The notes under the pieces: generated by a model | What the model saw: the letters and a program-made list of their open reading frames with translations, nothing else | Databases searched by the model: none | What the model was told of the DNA's origin: nothing | Position numbers and translations under genes: made by a program | Assembly (NCBI GenBank): GCA_958299035.1 | Contig: CATQJL010000112.1 | Coordinates: forward strand, 17,460,880 to 17,524,879 | Direction of reading: 5' to 3' | DNA length: 64,000 nucleotides | Origin: Cylicocyclus nassatus | Lineage: Eukaryota > Nematoda > Chromadorea > Rhabditida > Strongylidae | Shown: one piece after another, positions 33,821 to 46,061 of the stretch | Layout: each line of letters begins with the position of its first letter | Numbering within the stretch: the first letter of the stretch is position 1

Positions 33821-34962
33821 CTCTTGCTAATCAGATGTGATTTTCGTAATCAGCAGATCAGATAACTATATTAAGCAAGTTTCCGAGAAGTTCAAGTCAT
33901 CTCATTTTTTTCCGTTTTATGCTCTGAAGCTCGCCGATGGATTTGCCCTATTGATGGTCTTGGATTGTAACGAAACTTCGCTTATAGTAGAGGTCTGCAC
34001 ACGCACACGCTGTTTACGAGAATAGTGGTCTTTGAGAACAGGGTCTTTACATGGTGAAGTAACCTAACTGAGTCACGAAAGTTCATAACTTCGTCTTTAC
34101 TTTTCGCGCATCTCTCAGAAACTTGCCTGCTTGCTCTTATAGGTTAAAGTTACTAGAAACTGCATGTCTCAGACTCCAGTCACAAAGCTGAGTTACGAGC
34201 CTACGAAAACACGCCCTCATGAATTTTGCCCAAAATGTGAAAATCTCATACCTCGCCGACATTCCACCTTAAGTGGTTGTATGACTTTCTGATTGCAAAT
34301 AATAGTTCATTTCGCTCGAGGGATCCCACTGTATTGAATACGGCGGTTACTTGTGCTTCTGCTTAATTGAATATCAAAGCAGTTTCATAGCTAAAGCGCA
34401 GATCTATTCAACTATCAAATCCAACACAGGAAGATCTGTCGAGTTAAGCGATGTGAACAGTTTTGGTCAGCGTGTTATACAACCACTCAAGGTGTCGGCG
34501 AGGTATGAGATTTTCACATTTTGGGCAAAATTCATGAGGGTGTGTTTTCGTAGGCTCGTAACTCGGCGATTTTTGTAGACTGGAGCCTGAGGCATGCACA
34601 CTGGATGGTACAGTTCTTACTAACTTTGAATTATGAAAGCAAGCAGGCAAGTTCTATGAGAGGTGCGCGAGGTGAAGAAGAAGTTATGAACCTTCGTAAC
34701 CCAGTTACAATTACCTCACCGTATCTCTGTAAAAAGACCCTGTATTCCTCAAAGACCATGATTTTCGTAAACAGTGTGTCCGAAAACCTCCATAAGCGAA
34801 GTTTCCTTACAATTCAAAATCATCAATATTTGGCCAAAATCCATCGGCGAGCTTCAGAGCGTAAAACGGGACAAAATGAGATAACCCGAGCATCTCGGAA
34901 AACTTGCTTAATTGAGGTTATCTGAGCTGCTGATTGCGAAAATCACATCTGATTAGAAAGAG
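33821..34962. mobile_element. Foldback element, copy B
   Basis: Counterpart of 5923-7281 with the same CTCTTGC ends and mirrored arms, without the nested MITE found in A. Confidence 0.75.
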
Positions 34963-35241
34963 AGCTTCATATATCAGGGTTATAGTGAGTGAGATTTCAA
35001 ACAACATGATTTTTCTAAAATTCACCAGCCCTCCTAGTTCCTTAGAATAGAATTCTGCGTTTATTTTCCAGCGCTCCACAGTCTACAAAAGAAATGTTAT
35101 TGGAAGGTTCTTGAAGTTCAATGTTTCAACGGTTTTCAAATGATATGCCGTTATTTAGAGCAGTGGAAATGACTGAATAATTTATTCGCCTTTTGCACAA
35201 CCTATCAAACGGTAAATGCATGAAATCTATTCTCTTTGAAG

Positions 35242-35549
35242 GCAGTGGATCAGCAGAATGGACCCCTGTCAGATTTTGGTAGTTTCGGGTAGTAGACCCC
35301 CCCCCTCAAGTACACCGTAGCCTCAACCCCACCTTCCAATTCATGCGCTGAGTCCTAAAGAGCGCTTCAAAATTCCACCAATAACGCTCACCCAATGGAA
35401 GTGGGCGGGGCTGGTGGAGTTTTGATGCGCTTTTTTCAGGACTTAGCGCATGAAATAGATGAGGTTGGGGCTACAGTGTACTTGGGGGGGGGGGTCTACT
35501 ACCCGACACTACCAAAATCTGACAGGGGTCCATTCTGCTGATCCACTGC
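35242..35549. mobile_element. hAT-type MITE, 308 bp, only in copy B
   Basis: Inverted ends GCAGTGGATCAGCAGAATGG extend about 100 bases, with C and G runs near the centre. The flanks CTTTGAAG (35234-35241) and CTTTGAGG (35550-35557) are an 8-bp target duplication with one mismatch. Copies A and C have the empty site (TCTTTAAGGCAATC and similar). Confidence 0.9.
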
Positions 35550-35600
35550 CTTTGAGGCAATCTAAAACTTCTTGTTTCGGGCCACTTCTTACGAGAAACG

Positions 35601-35783
35601 ATGTATTCTTCAATAAGAGCGACATTCTTCTCATGCATTCTGGTATTCACAGCCCATCCAAACAAAAAACTGCAAATGACTTTGTATAAACTCGTCACTG
35701 ATCTCAAAGACTATATGGGTAACCCAGATAAATTGGCAGAGGCTTGTGCCAATGTCCTCGCTCCCGGATGGCAAACCTTTTAG
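35601..35783 (+). pseudogene. Small secreted-protein gene, copy B, cut by a rearrangement
   Basis: This is the only copy whose frame is intact as far as it goes: signal peptide MYSSIRATFFSCILVFTA, then NKKLQMTLYKLVTDLKDY and NPDKLAEACAN. At about 35750 homology to A and C ends and the frame runs on for ten foreign codons to a stop. The upstream acceptor is weakened (TTTCGG instead of TTTCAG). Confidence 0.45.
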
Positions 35784-36013
35784 TTCTTTTAGAAAAAAAT
35801 AGAACATAACTGTTATTATTATTATTATTGCAGTTTCTTTGGAATTTTCCAGTTAGTTTTTTTTTTTCTTATACCTCGACCTTCATTTCTCAGATTATTT
35901 TTGTCATCGCCCATATGCAGCTGCTAGACTAGCCATGAAAAATTACTGTAATTTTCATTCTCCTGTTCGCATAACGATTTCTATCGTTTCAAGGTTTTAG
36001 TACACTCTTTACC
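35758..36013 (+). other. Start of unique DNA after the B breakpoint
   Basis: Contains a short TTA microsatellite near 35812-35830 and no recognised gene. Confidence 0.5.
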
Positions 36014-36716
36014 AGAGCTCGGCACGAGCTGGCACCGGGGAAATTTCAAAACGAAATCCCACTTGATCTTGAAGTTTTCGTACGAAGTCCCCTCTGACCT
36101 GTTTTGAAGGCCCGCCATTATTTTTAGTTTATGTAAAAGTAAGTAGTAGGGATTTCATATATGCTGATTTCACGAAACAACTTTTCACAGCTTTCTGAGC
36201 TTTTCAAGTGGTTGAATCACATTCTGAGAAGCAGAAAAAGCCGATTTTTCGATTGCGAAGCAGATCGAGTAATTTTCAAATGGCTATAAAACGCCGAAAT
36301 GAAAGCATTATGAAATTGTTTTTTCACTTTATGTAAATTTTAACAGTGTAGATACAATTTATGTAAAAAAGTATGAAAACTTATGCGAGCAAAGTGTCGG
36401 TGCCAGCTCAGCTGGCACCCAGCTGGCAAGGTGCCAGCTAATTCAGAAGAAAGTCCGGCACAGCTTTTATTCACATAAGTTTTCATAAATTTTTGAGCCA
36501 TAGTTCGGGTCCGCCAACGCGCATGCACACACCAAATTTGGTGTCATACTATTGCGTTTTGGTCGAAAACAACACCTTTGTTTGTTGATGGGCAGCATGC
36601 CGGTGGCATTCTAGCGGCACTTCCCGCCCCGGACTCCGGAAAAACGATATCCCCTGCTTTCCGCCCTAAAACGATATCCAGCTTGACCCGGTGCCAGCTG
36701 TGCCGAGCCCTGCTCT
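36014..36716. mobile_element. MITE with GGCTCGGCAC and AGCTGGCACC ends
   Basis: The left end AGAGCTCGGCACGAGCTGGC and the right end (inverse AGAGCAGGGCTCGGCACAGC) are imperfect inverted repeats of about 30 bases. Inner copies of CAGCTGGCACCC and AGGTGCCAGCT lie near 36410-36440. Related GCTGGCAC and TGCCGAGCC fragments occur at 23822, 25290, 27170, 43727 and 45380, so this is a common family. Exact ends and target site are uncertain. Confidence 0.55.
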
Positions 36717-36719
36717 TTA

Positions 36720-37320
36720 AATTTAGGACGTTATTTCCAGAGTTCTCCTCACAGAGATTCGCATTTAATCTTCTCCTTCAGCAAACAAATTTCTCAGAGC
36801 CTAAACGAGGAAACTCTTAGCAAAGTCAACATTCACCAGAATTTTTCTCAACTAGGATACCAATTTCCAGAAAGGAGCTTATATCGTAATTACACATAAA
36901 TAACAAATTTCAAAAAGGGTTTATATTTGCTGATCGTATTGTGGCGATGACTATTAGGATCCAAGACGTATGAATTTTGGAATTTTTAGAAAATCCCCAA
37001 TTTTAACAGCTCAAGAGCAGAACTGTTGCATAGCCGCCTCTTCTGTAAAAATTTTAGGAAACAAAGAATACATATTGAAAAGTTGAAAACTAACTTCAAA
37101 AACTACTGAAGCTTCTCGAAACACAGCAGGTCGACGTCCGCGCGAGGTTTGAAAAAAGGTGCGGAATCTCCATCCGTGAGATAGAAAACATAATTTCAAC
37201 ATCAAAAATTTTGCAGAATTTTTGTGTTCAGAATGTCCAAATGTATTTTCTTGGCTTGCCCAGAATTGGTTTCCAAACCACCCTAAATCAAGTTGTCGTT
37301 TCAATAAAAAAAATTATGGT
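36720..37320 (+). other. Diverged remnant of tetraspanin intron 1 in unit B
   Basis: Short blocks (AGCAAAGTCAACA, AGGATACC, CCAGAAAG, GTAAATTTATG-like AT motifs) occur in the same order as at 11800-12020 in A. This suggests that B once had the tetraspanin region and lost exon 1 and its neighbours. The alignment is by eye and weak. Confidence 0.35.
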
Positions 37321-37414
37321 TATTTATACTTCTTTATCCTATCATGGGAAAAACTAATGAGAAATATTGATTTGTTCCCGTAATTTGTTCCCATAATTAA
37401 GCTTTTAATGACCT

Positions 37415-37692
37415 TGTTGTGTCCTCCACGGCGGACACTTCGACTTCTCGTCCTGAGGTAGCACACGAGAAAAGCAGCAATATTTATTAGAAGAAATAAT
37501 AGAGAACAGAATACAAAGAGGCGATGAGTGAATAGTCGAACTGTAGAATTGAACTGAACTGAACTGACTAAGACTATGAGTGAGCGCCTTTTATAGCGCT
37601 CATTTCCCGCGCACTCTGAGGCTAAGATCGAATGCGCGAGGGCAGATCACTATGAGGAAAACAGCTGGTCATATACGAACACTAACACAACA
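37415..37692 (-). repeat. 3' LTR, 278 bp
   Basis: Starts TGTTGTG and ends CACAACA on either strand. Identical to the other LTR except for 8 extra bases within GGACACTTCGACTTC near 37436-37449. Contains AATATTTATTAG and TTTTATAGCGC as possible signal sequences. Confidence 0.95.
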
Positions 37693-37845
37693 CCTCCCCC
37701 AGTAGGGTAGTTACACAAAACTAGCCTACGATAAAAAAGCATGAACTACAAATATGAACAGCTAATAATCGACTATACATAGATATCACTATCATTTTAG
37801 CAACTACAAAACTAATAAAACAGACATACGATAACATACTATGGA

Positions 37846-40800
37846 CTAGGTTGGAACCGTTGTACCGGTCTTCTCGTTCTGCTCGTCTCCGAAGCGTTGG
37901 CGGTGGCGTGGAGGTCTCGTGGCTTGACGTCGACGTCGATGTCGTTGAATCCACGGGTGCTGGCACATCGCTCGCGATGCTTGCTCGGAATTGTCGTCGG
38001 CTGCACTGCTATTCCTCCGTAGAGTGTCGTCTTCTGTCAAGACATCTAGGAGTATCTTCAAGGCTTCGGACTGTTGATGAAGTTGTTGTCGAACGGCGAG
38101 CTGTTCGCTATCGCTTCGATGCCGTAGCTGATTTGCATGCTTCTTGTACACCTCGTCGCCAACCATAACTTCATAATTGACACGTCCAATACGCCTCATC
38201 ACGGTTCCTTTCATCCAATGGAAGTGGGGTGGCTTCCACTGTTTAGCGTAAACCAAGTCACCAACTTCGAGTTCCTTTCGAACGACTCCATGCTTCTGGT
38301 CGAACTGATCCTTCATGCGCTCCCGTCTCCTTCGTGCGAGTGGGTCTTCTGCATCTTCTGTCATCGGGAGTAACAGACTTAATTTTGTGCGCAAGTTTCT
38401 GCCTAGAAACAACTCCGCTGGCGTCTTGTCGTTCGAGTTCGTGTTTGGTGTTGTCCTATACGCTTGTAACACAACGTTTAGAGTCTCTTCTGTTGGCCTC
38501 TCCTCCCCTCTATTTTTTTGATTCCGCGTTTCAGCGTATCAACGAAACGCTCTGCTTGTCCATTCGATTAGGGGTGATACGGAGCAGTCCTTATGTGAGT
38601 GATTCCACCTTCTTCGCACATTTTCTTGAATAAATCCGATGTAAACTGGGTACCATTGTCGCTCACTATTGTTTGCGGTAATCCATATCTCGCAAACAAA
38701 TTCTTCAAAGCCTTCACCGTCTTCGAAGCCGAGATATTGGTCATCTCGATCATTTCAGGCCATTTGCTGTACGCATCTACCACGACCAAGTAGAAGACTC
38801 CTTGCATAGGTCCAGCGAAGTCGATGTGTATCCTCTGCCACACTCGAGTTGCGGATGGCCATGCTTCTAATGGTACCTTCGTCGGATTTTTGGCTAACTC
38901 CTGACATTTCGTACATCTTCGTACCAAGTCTTCACAATCTTTGTGATATTCGGCCAGTAAACGTAACTTCGAGCCAGTTTCTTCATCCTTACAATCCCTG
39001 GATGACCAATATGCAGTTCCTTCAGAACATTTCTTCGAAGCTCCTTGGGTATCACAACCCTTTCGGCTGACATCAGACACTGCTCCACAATTGACAATGT
39101 CTCTCTTCGATTTCGAAAATGTGCCAATTCTCCATTGACGTCTGGCCACTGTCCTTTCTTCAAGTAGATCATCACTCTTTGTAGCATTGGGTCCTTCTTC
39201 GTATAGGATTGCACATCTGATACCGTCACTGGGAATTTCCTTATGCAATTCTTCAACATGAAGTTCACGTCGTTCTCAACGGCAGCTATCACGACGTCTT
39301 CTTCGTTATTCTGACTCTTCTTCATCAACCGTGACAAGCCATCTGCTTGTCCAAACTTTGTAGTCTTGACATACTCTATCTCAAAGTCATATCCAAACAG
39401 TATTGTAGCCCATCTCATGAGTCGGTTAGCGGAGTAGACTGGAACTCCTTTCTTGTCACCGAAGATGGCTAGCAAAGGTTGATGGTCCGTCAACAATAGA
39501 AACTTTCGTCCAAATATGTACTTGTGAAATTTCTTGACGGCAAAGACAATTCCCAATGCTTCCTTTTCGATTTGCGAATAATTCTTCTCTGCTTTCGTGA
39601 GAGATCTCGATGCATGCGCGATTGGCTTTTCGGATCCATCGGCATACCTATGCGATATCACACAGCCGATACCATAGTCGCTGGCGTCCGCTGCCACGAC
39701 GATCTTCTGATTCGGGTCATAGTGAGCAAGGTTCAGCTCACTTGACAAAGTTTCCTTGAGCTTTTCGAACGCTTCTTGGTGAATTCGAGTCCACTCCCAC
39801 TTCGAGTCTTTCTTCATCATCGCATCCAACGGTCCACGAAGATCCTTGATCCTTGGCATAAACGCCGCATAGTACGATATCTTCGGCTCATCCATATTCT
39901 TGATCGCTTCGATCTTCGCTAAGTTCGGCCTTCTGCCATTTTGATCCACTATGAAGCCAAGATGTCGTATCTCAGGCTTACCGAAAGAACACTTCTCTAG
40001 ACGAATTTTGAATCCATATTCGTCGATTCTTGCAAACACAGCTAACAGATTCTCCATGTGTTCTTCTTCTGTTCGTCCACAAACCAAGATGTCGTCCAAA
40101 TAGGTTGCTACTCCTCGCAGACCATTCACCATCTTGTTCATGATTTGCTGGAAGATCCCTGGTGCTGTCTTGATTCCAAAAGGCAGTCTATTGTACTGGT
40201 ACAATCCTCTATGCGTATTTATTACAACCATTTTCTTCGCTTCGTCTGACAACTCAATCTGCAGACAGGCGTCCGACAGATCTATCTGCGAAAACACCGT
40301 GCCTCCATTTAGGGATGCGAATATATCCTCCGGCAATGGCAACGGGTAATCATACGACTCCAGCGCTTTGTTGAGTCCAGTGGAGAAGTCAGCACACACT
40401 CTCAGTTTTCCATTCGCCTTCCTAACGCATACGATAGGGGCTGCCCATTCGCTATGTGTCACTGGACTAATAACTTTCAGGTCCAATAGCCTGTCGAGCT
40501 CCTTTTCGACAGCTTCGAGCGCAGCATGTGGAACAGGTCTACTAGCCTTGAAAACAGGACGAACGTTTTCGTCAACTATCAAGTGTGCCTTTTCCTTCGT
40601 GCATAATCCCAGACCTTCTTCACAGACTTCTGGATAGGCTTCCTTCAGCTTCAGAGCGATGTCCTTGGTTTTCTCTGTCTTCACTTCGGCAACCATTCTG
40701 CTCAAGTGATAGGACATATCTTCGTTCTTCTGAATCCATTCAAGTCCTAGCAGTGAGTTATGGGGCGTCACGTATGCGTAGCCTTCGCTTCTGGATCCTT

Positions 40801-42049
40801 TGATCTCATACTCACACCATAGCTTTCCATGAACTTTCATGGAGCCTCCGCTAGCATTCTTGACGATTATGCTTGTCTTTTCCAACTGTGGATTGCCCAT
40901 GCTTCTCCAAACCGCTTCGTTCAGCAAGGTGATATCTGATCCTGTGTCCAGTAGAAAATTGACTGGATGGCTATTTACTTTCGCTTCTATATATGCGCGA
41001 GTCGAATTCACTTCCATCATCGCATTCGCAATCTTCGCGACACTATGAACATGACGTTTCGATTTCGTCCAACTTCTGTTCTTACTGGTGTCGCTGCTTC
41101 TGTGGATTCTTCGTTTTGAATGCTGCTGAGTAAGCATTCTCTCCGCTATTTGTTCGCAAAACTTCTCCTTATGACCTGTCTTCTTGCATTTCTTGCAAAA
41201 CCACAGCTTAGCTTTGCAATCTCTGGAAAAGTGTTCACCACCGCAGTTCCAGCACTCCAGTTTTTTCGGCACTTCCTTGCTTGTTGCTTCGACGGCTTTA
41301 TAACACCCAGCTACAGTCTCACTATCCTTCTTGAGACTTAGGAAGTTTTCGCATTCCAGGTACAACTCCTGCAGCGACATCTTTCTACCAGCCTTGTACT
41401 CCTTGTCCAGTACGGCAATGAGTCGCTGTCTGATTTCGGCTTCTTTCTGGTTCTTCAATCCAAATATCCACAGCAGGCATTTGATCCCATCACTGTCGAG
41501 CTCATGGATCTTCGCCTTTTCGCATAGTTCGTTCACTCGACCGGTGTACATGAGGTAATCTTCGGAATCCGCCTTCTCCAGCTTCAAGCACTGGTACCTC
41601 ATGGTAAATTCGGAGATCTTCACGTCGAACAGTTGCTTCAATGTTTCGACCGTTTCTTCGAATTTGATGGCGGTTACTTCTTTCGGTAGCACATGCCTCT
41701 GATATTTTTCGAAACAATCCTTGTCCAGTTTTTCGCACAGCAGCCTCACCCTAGCGCTCTCTGTGAGCTGCTTCGCGTCTTCGACAAAGACTTCCTTGTA
41801 CCGAGCGTACCATCTGCTGAAGCACATATCCGCCTCGGGGTCGAAGTAGAACTTTTCGATCCTGTTGCTGAGCGCGGACATCACATTCGGAATTTCGATT
41901 GAGGTACTGCTTCGTTCAGTACCAGTAATGTGCTTCAATATCTCCAACAGTTCTCTTCTTTCTTCGTTCATTAGTTCTCTGAGATTTCGCTGGTCTTCTT
42001 TGAACTCCTTCAGCATGATCAGCATCTCTTCTGATCCCATCTTCGCCAT
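37846..42049 (-). pseudogene. Ty3/gypsy gag-pol, broken in integrase
   Basis: The first frame (42049 down to 38894) carries Gag. Its residues about 264-300 hold two zinc knuckles (CWNCGGEHFSRDC and CKKCKKTGHKEKFC). Then come protease (LLDTGSD, about 366), reverse transcriptase (YLDDILV, about 650), RNase H (AADASDYG and TDHQPL), and the start of the integrase zinc finger (HIGHPG). A one-base shift near 38945 moves integrase into another frame, with the catalytic-core motifs HIDFAGP and SDNGTQF. A TAA at 38568-38570 stops that frame, and a second shift near 38510 at an A7 tract leads into the C-terminal part (stop at 37846). The reverse transcriptase also seems to lack about a dozen residues before YYAAFMP (about 735). 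Gag and Pol share one frame. Confidence 0.9.
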
Positions 42050-42131
42050 TTTGGTCGACTACTTCTGCTGCCGGGGGTTTCGACTGCTCTCTGCCTTCTT
42101 CGACTCCGCGTGCGTTCGTCCTGATCGCCAC

Positions 42132-42401
42132 TGTTGTGTCCTCCACGGCGGACTTCTCGTCCTGAGGTAGCACACGAGAAAAGCAGCAATATTTATTAGA
42201 AGAAATAATAGAGAACAGAATACAAAGAGGCGATGAGTGAATAGTCGAACTGTAGAATTGAACTGAACTGAACTGACTAAGACTATGAGTGAGCGCCTTT
42301 TATAGCGCTCATTTCCCGCGCACTCTGAGGCTAAGATCGAATGCGCGAGGGCAGATCACTATGAGGAAAACAGCTGGTCATATACGAACACTAACACAAC
42401 A
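42132..42401 (-). repeat. 5' LTR, 270 bp
   Basis: Same termini as the 3' LTR and otherwise identical, minus 8 bases. The element's RNA would start here and run toward lower coordinates. Confidence 0.95.
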
Positions 42402-42406
42402 GACCT

Positions 42407-43609
42407 AATCAGATTACCTAAGGTCGTATCGTCGAGCCCTTTGTACATAACTTAGTGTGAGTGTTGCACGCCGAGCGCGCTATTTCACGACTTATAGAAA
42501 TTCATAACCTCTTAATTTCCAGGAATTTCTACTCTTTTCTTCCCTCTTTTGGTTTAGTTTGTTATGGTGAGGCATAGTAGACATTTTCACAATACAAGAA
42601 AAGGTTTTATTGGCGACTTATTGATAAGGTGTTGTTAATTGCCTCGCGGAATGTGCAAGCTCACATAAGCTGTGAATAGCTCGAAAAAACGTAAAAGAGA
42701 TTTTCACGTTAAACTTGCGAAATTTTGAAAAAATAGTCCGGATAAACAATCTTCGCTCTTTTTACTTCCGCACTCAACAGTTACATTACCGAGAGTTATA
42801 GTCGAAGGGTGGCAACTTACTCAACATTGTTACTTTTTACCTCCACTCATTCTAAGAGCGAAAAGTGCCAGATAAATCATGTTCTTATAAAGATACATTG
42901 TTTGTATACAAATGTGAAAAGTAACAAAATCTTTGGCAATATCACAAACGTTCGTCGATTCTTTTTGTAGGCTTCAATGAACTTGTTTCGCCGTCTGTTG
43001 AGTTTCAGTTTGAGCTACCACAAATGCACCATTTTAGACACTACTGTTGACAGTAAAGCGATTGAAAATCTGCTACAAGGAAATTTCAAAAGAAAAGACC
43101 TGGAAACTCGTAAAGACTACCGTTGCGCGAAGACGCAAAATCTAGAGGCGCCAGTTCTGTTTTACGCATCAGGTGCACGGTTTACAACGATGAAGACACG
43201 GCGCGGTGCGCGCACGTATTTTCTAATATTGCTTTTGCCTTTCATCCGGCAGTAGCCTTCAAATGTCCAGACGATTCACACGCAGTTTATATTTATATTG
43301 GGGGGGGGGGGGAGTGAAGGAGTCGTTCCTGGAGAGTTATTGGAAAATTGTGTGGGGATTACTGACGGAAGATAGAATTTTTATAACATAAATTGAAAGT
43401 GTGAAAAAAATTTCCTTGGAAAACTAGCCAACTCTACCTCCCCCCCCCCCCCAACAATCCAATAAAATTCCCCTGCCCATGCCGCCACTGCCATAAAAGC
43501 TAAACAGTGTAACCTTCTCTCCCCTCCCCTTCCCTTTCCCCACTAATTATGGTATCTATATGCACAATGGGGAGTAAGAAAATGCTTGAAAATTTATGAA
43601 AAACTTATG
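42407..43609 (+). other. Region between the retrotransposon and the next duplicated unit
   Basis: Mostly single-copy in this window, with long G (43300-43312) and C (43440-43452) runs. One 92-codon frame (42977-43255, MNLFRRLLSFSLSYHKC) follows a TTTTTGTAG acceptor by six bases. A second frame overlaps it, so neither can be called a gene with confidence. Confidence 0.35.
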
Positions 43610-44773
43610 GGAAATAGGTAGGCGAACTTTTTTCATAAGTTAGATGCCTCATGCCACATAGCGAGCCATCTGAGGTGACCTAAGAAAACGAAAGAAAGTC
43701 ATAACCTTACACAGTTCTATCCAACTCGTGCCGAGCCCGTGTATAACACTCGAATTTCGCTTACGCGACACCAGATAACAAAGGCTCGTCGTTTAGCGAG
43801 CAGCTTTTGCTGAACCGGTTAGAACAGGTCAAGTGTTTAACTATGGCACATGTGTTGGGTTTCAAAGGTAGATAAGTACCGGTTTTGATAATCTCATTCT
43901 TTCGCAGCATTTTCCTCTAACAGGTAAAGTTATTATTCTATGTCTCGATGTGCGAGACAGGAGATAAAATTTCTTCTATCGCAGTTTCATGCCACTTCTC
44001 CTTTGTTTCTTACTGTCGCTACCGGGTTTCCTGGCTCCTGACATCGCTTGACCATTGTCGCTACGATCATTTGATGGGCAGACCCATATTGCACTTAAAA
44101 TGAGATTGGAAAAGCATTTTCTTTTGATTAATGAATATTCATAGAGAAAAATGCTTCACATGGTTGCGAATTACAATTTTCAAAAGTGTGAGCAGTCTAT
44201 TCAAGCAACCTTGTTCTAAAGAAAAACCCATAATTGTCCCTTATTAGCAAAAAAGAACTGACGAAGAAGTTTACTTCACTTGTGAACAAGCACATTTGTT
44301 CCTATCAATCCCTCAATGGCCTCGAAATATCAGGGCATCTTAAAACATGTAGGTAGTGTTGAAAAATCGAAGAAAATCCTCAACTATCTCCTGATCCCTT
44401 GCTAAGTTTCTTTGAAACTTGTAAAACTTCTCAAAAATTTCAATCAAATTGTTAAGAGATTATGAGAGTAGTCACGATGTACTTCGCATAACCTATAAAC
44501 GAAGCATTTCTGTCAAAATGCAAGTAATATTTAGTAGCAACGACTCTGATAGTTTAGAATAGTGTAGAAGTTCTTAAAAGGTTTGGCTCGCTTTTTGAGG
44601 GAAAAGAGCAGTCAATGGTTCGGAACCTCTTCAAAGTTCTTGCCGTACTCTCAAAAGAGATGGTCAAATCGCTCTGTATTGTATGTCTAAGTTCGAGCTA
44701 GCTCTATAGAATGCTGAAAAAGCTCGAAACTTCATGAGAAGACGGATATTTACGACCAAACAGCACACATAAA

Positions 44774-44932
44774 GGCTGCTGCATGACGAAGGCGCAATGG
44801 AGATATTAGTTGAGCGGGCGCGAATGCGACGCGCGCGTATCCTCACCGTTGTAGATTCCGCACTTATGCGCTCTGCGGCTAATAAAGCCGCGTTCGCGCC
44901 CGAACATATTGCGCCTTCGTCATGCAGCAGCC
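44774..44932. mobile_element. GC-rich MITE with 25-bp perfect inverted ends, 159 bp
   Basis: Both arms read GGCTGCTGCATGACGAAGGC followed by GCAAT, without mismatch. The body is GC-rich (GCGCGAATGCGACGCGCG). The homologous place before copy B (around 24845) lacks it. A TA target is likely, but the flanks are too diverged to fix it. Confidence 0.85.
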
Positions 44933-45587
44933 TATACATACTTTTGGGACACCCTGTATTGAGGAACGGATTCTACCCAAACTGATGATAAACACTGTTA
45001 GAAGAGAGATCAAAAAGAAGAAGCATATTGACCGGAAGCGGATAGTAGTCTATCCACTACAATAACTTGAGTTATATTTGACCGAAAAGCAGATTAATTT
45101 GCCAAAGCTTGAGACACCCTGCAATAAAAAACGGATTACGGATTTGATAAGAAGAAATCTGCTTCATATCCGCTTGAAGCTATGAGGCAGAACACACAGA
45201 CTTGCAGATCTTAGCGATAATGCTCAGAAAATTCCACATGAACTTCCTCTGTACTATCTTCATAAATAGATCAGATTGCCTTATTTGACAAAGCTAAGGG
45301 TTGCGTCTAGAGTTGCCCTGCCAGCGCCATGCTAACGCCGTGCAGGAATGCTAGATTAATATACACGCGTGCATGTGGTGGCACGGTGCTGGCACAGCTC
45401 CGGCATACAGGCACCTCTGGAGGCTTAATCGAGGGCGTTATCCTAAGATTGTCCCAGCTATATATCGCAAATGAGTCCTATAACCCAAGCTGTTCATTCT
45501 ACCCCGCAGCAGTCTTTTTAACGGTGATTTTTGAATACAGTTTTAGGAAGATAAAATACCAAATTTAGATGATTTCGTTCAGCTTTT

Positions 45588-45755
45588 ATGGATCTTCTAA
45601 TTTTGATTATGTTCTTTCCACTGCTCTCAACATGGATCGACCTCGACGAATTGGATTTGGAACTGGACAGGCTTTTGTTACACTTTCTTGCCCGTAACCA
45701 TCTCAAAGATTTTATAACAGCAGCTCAAGACGAAGGCTGGCAACATATCCATTTC
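45588..45755 (+). CDS. Candidate small secreted protein, first exon, interrupted by a MITE downstream
   Basis: A TTTCGTTCAG acceptor five bases upstream suits trans-splicing. The ATG opens a signal peptide (MDLLILIMFFPLLSTW), then an acidic and helical stretch (DLDELDLELDRLLLHFLARN and beyond to AAQDEG). The frame is open into the MITE at 45760. The homologue at 26895 has a nonsense change and a frameshift. Family and further exons not recognised, so it may also be non-functional. Confidence 0.4.
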
Positions 45756-45759
45756 TTAA

Positions 45760-46061
45760 AGGCACCGCCCACCCAAAATCTCGAATTCAATGTTTTTGTC
45801 GCTTTAAGGCCTTCTGAAAGCCCTGATTCCGAATATGGAGTCGAAAATCCGCGAAAACCCCAAAAATCCCTGTTTCGAGAACCCTCTGCAACAAGCGCAG
45901 GCGAGATAAAGCATGCAAGTGGGCGGGGCGACCATGGTCGCCCGATTTCTCGCTCCAGAAGCAGTCTTTTGCGGCGAAGCTTGAAGGTTTGTCTAGTATG
46001 GGGGGCCACACTAGTATGCCATCATAATCTCGCCAACCTCCATTTTGGGTGGACGGTGCCT
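45760..46061. mobile_element. TTAA-flanked MITE, 302 bp
   Basis: Inverted ends AGGCACCGCCCACCCAAAAT (one mismatch in the partner) are flanked by TTAA (45756-45759 and 46062-46065). The copy before B has the single site TCAA. A TTAA duplication suggests piggyBac, though the terminal bases are not the usual CCC. Confidence 0.8.

Larger units (their letters stand above)
27686..35750 (+). repeat. Segmental duplication, copy B
   Basis: Collinear with copies A and C until about 35750, where similarity stops inside the small secreted-protein gene. Unlisted stretches (28638-29123, 29199-29738, 31387-32067, 32311-33820, 34963-35241) are duplicated intergenic DNA without a supported gene. Confidence 0.9.
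37415..42401 (-). mobile_element. Ty3/gypsy-type LTR retrotransposon, complete but coding-defective
   Basis: The 4987-bp element is bounded by LTRs and a perfect 5-bp target duplication GACCT (37410-37414 and 42402-42406). It reads on the minus strand. A primer-binding site (TGGCGATCAGGACG on the minus strand, one base after the 5' LTR, around 42117-42130) would pair with a tRNA 3' end; which tRNA was not determined. A purine tract (TGGGGGAGG on the minus strand, 37693-37702) precedes the 3' LTR. The order is gag, protease, reverse transcriptase, RNase H, integrase. The LTRs differ by one 8-bp indel only, so the insertion is recent. Confidence 0.95.

Noticed and set aside
38137..42170. Many plus-strand frames of 60-100 codons across the retrotransposon
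   Set aside because: Antisense shadows of gag-pol.
37415..42401. Classification as a BEL/Pao element
   Set aside because: Reverse transcriptase and RNase H motifs (YLDDILV, TDHQPL) are Ty3/gypsy-like; the 5-bp target duplication fits.
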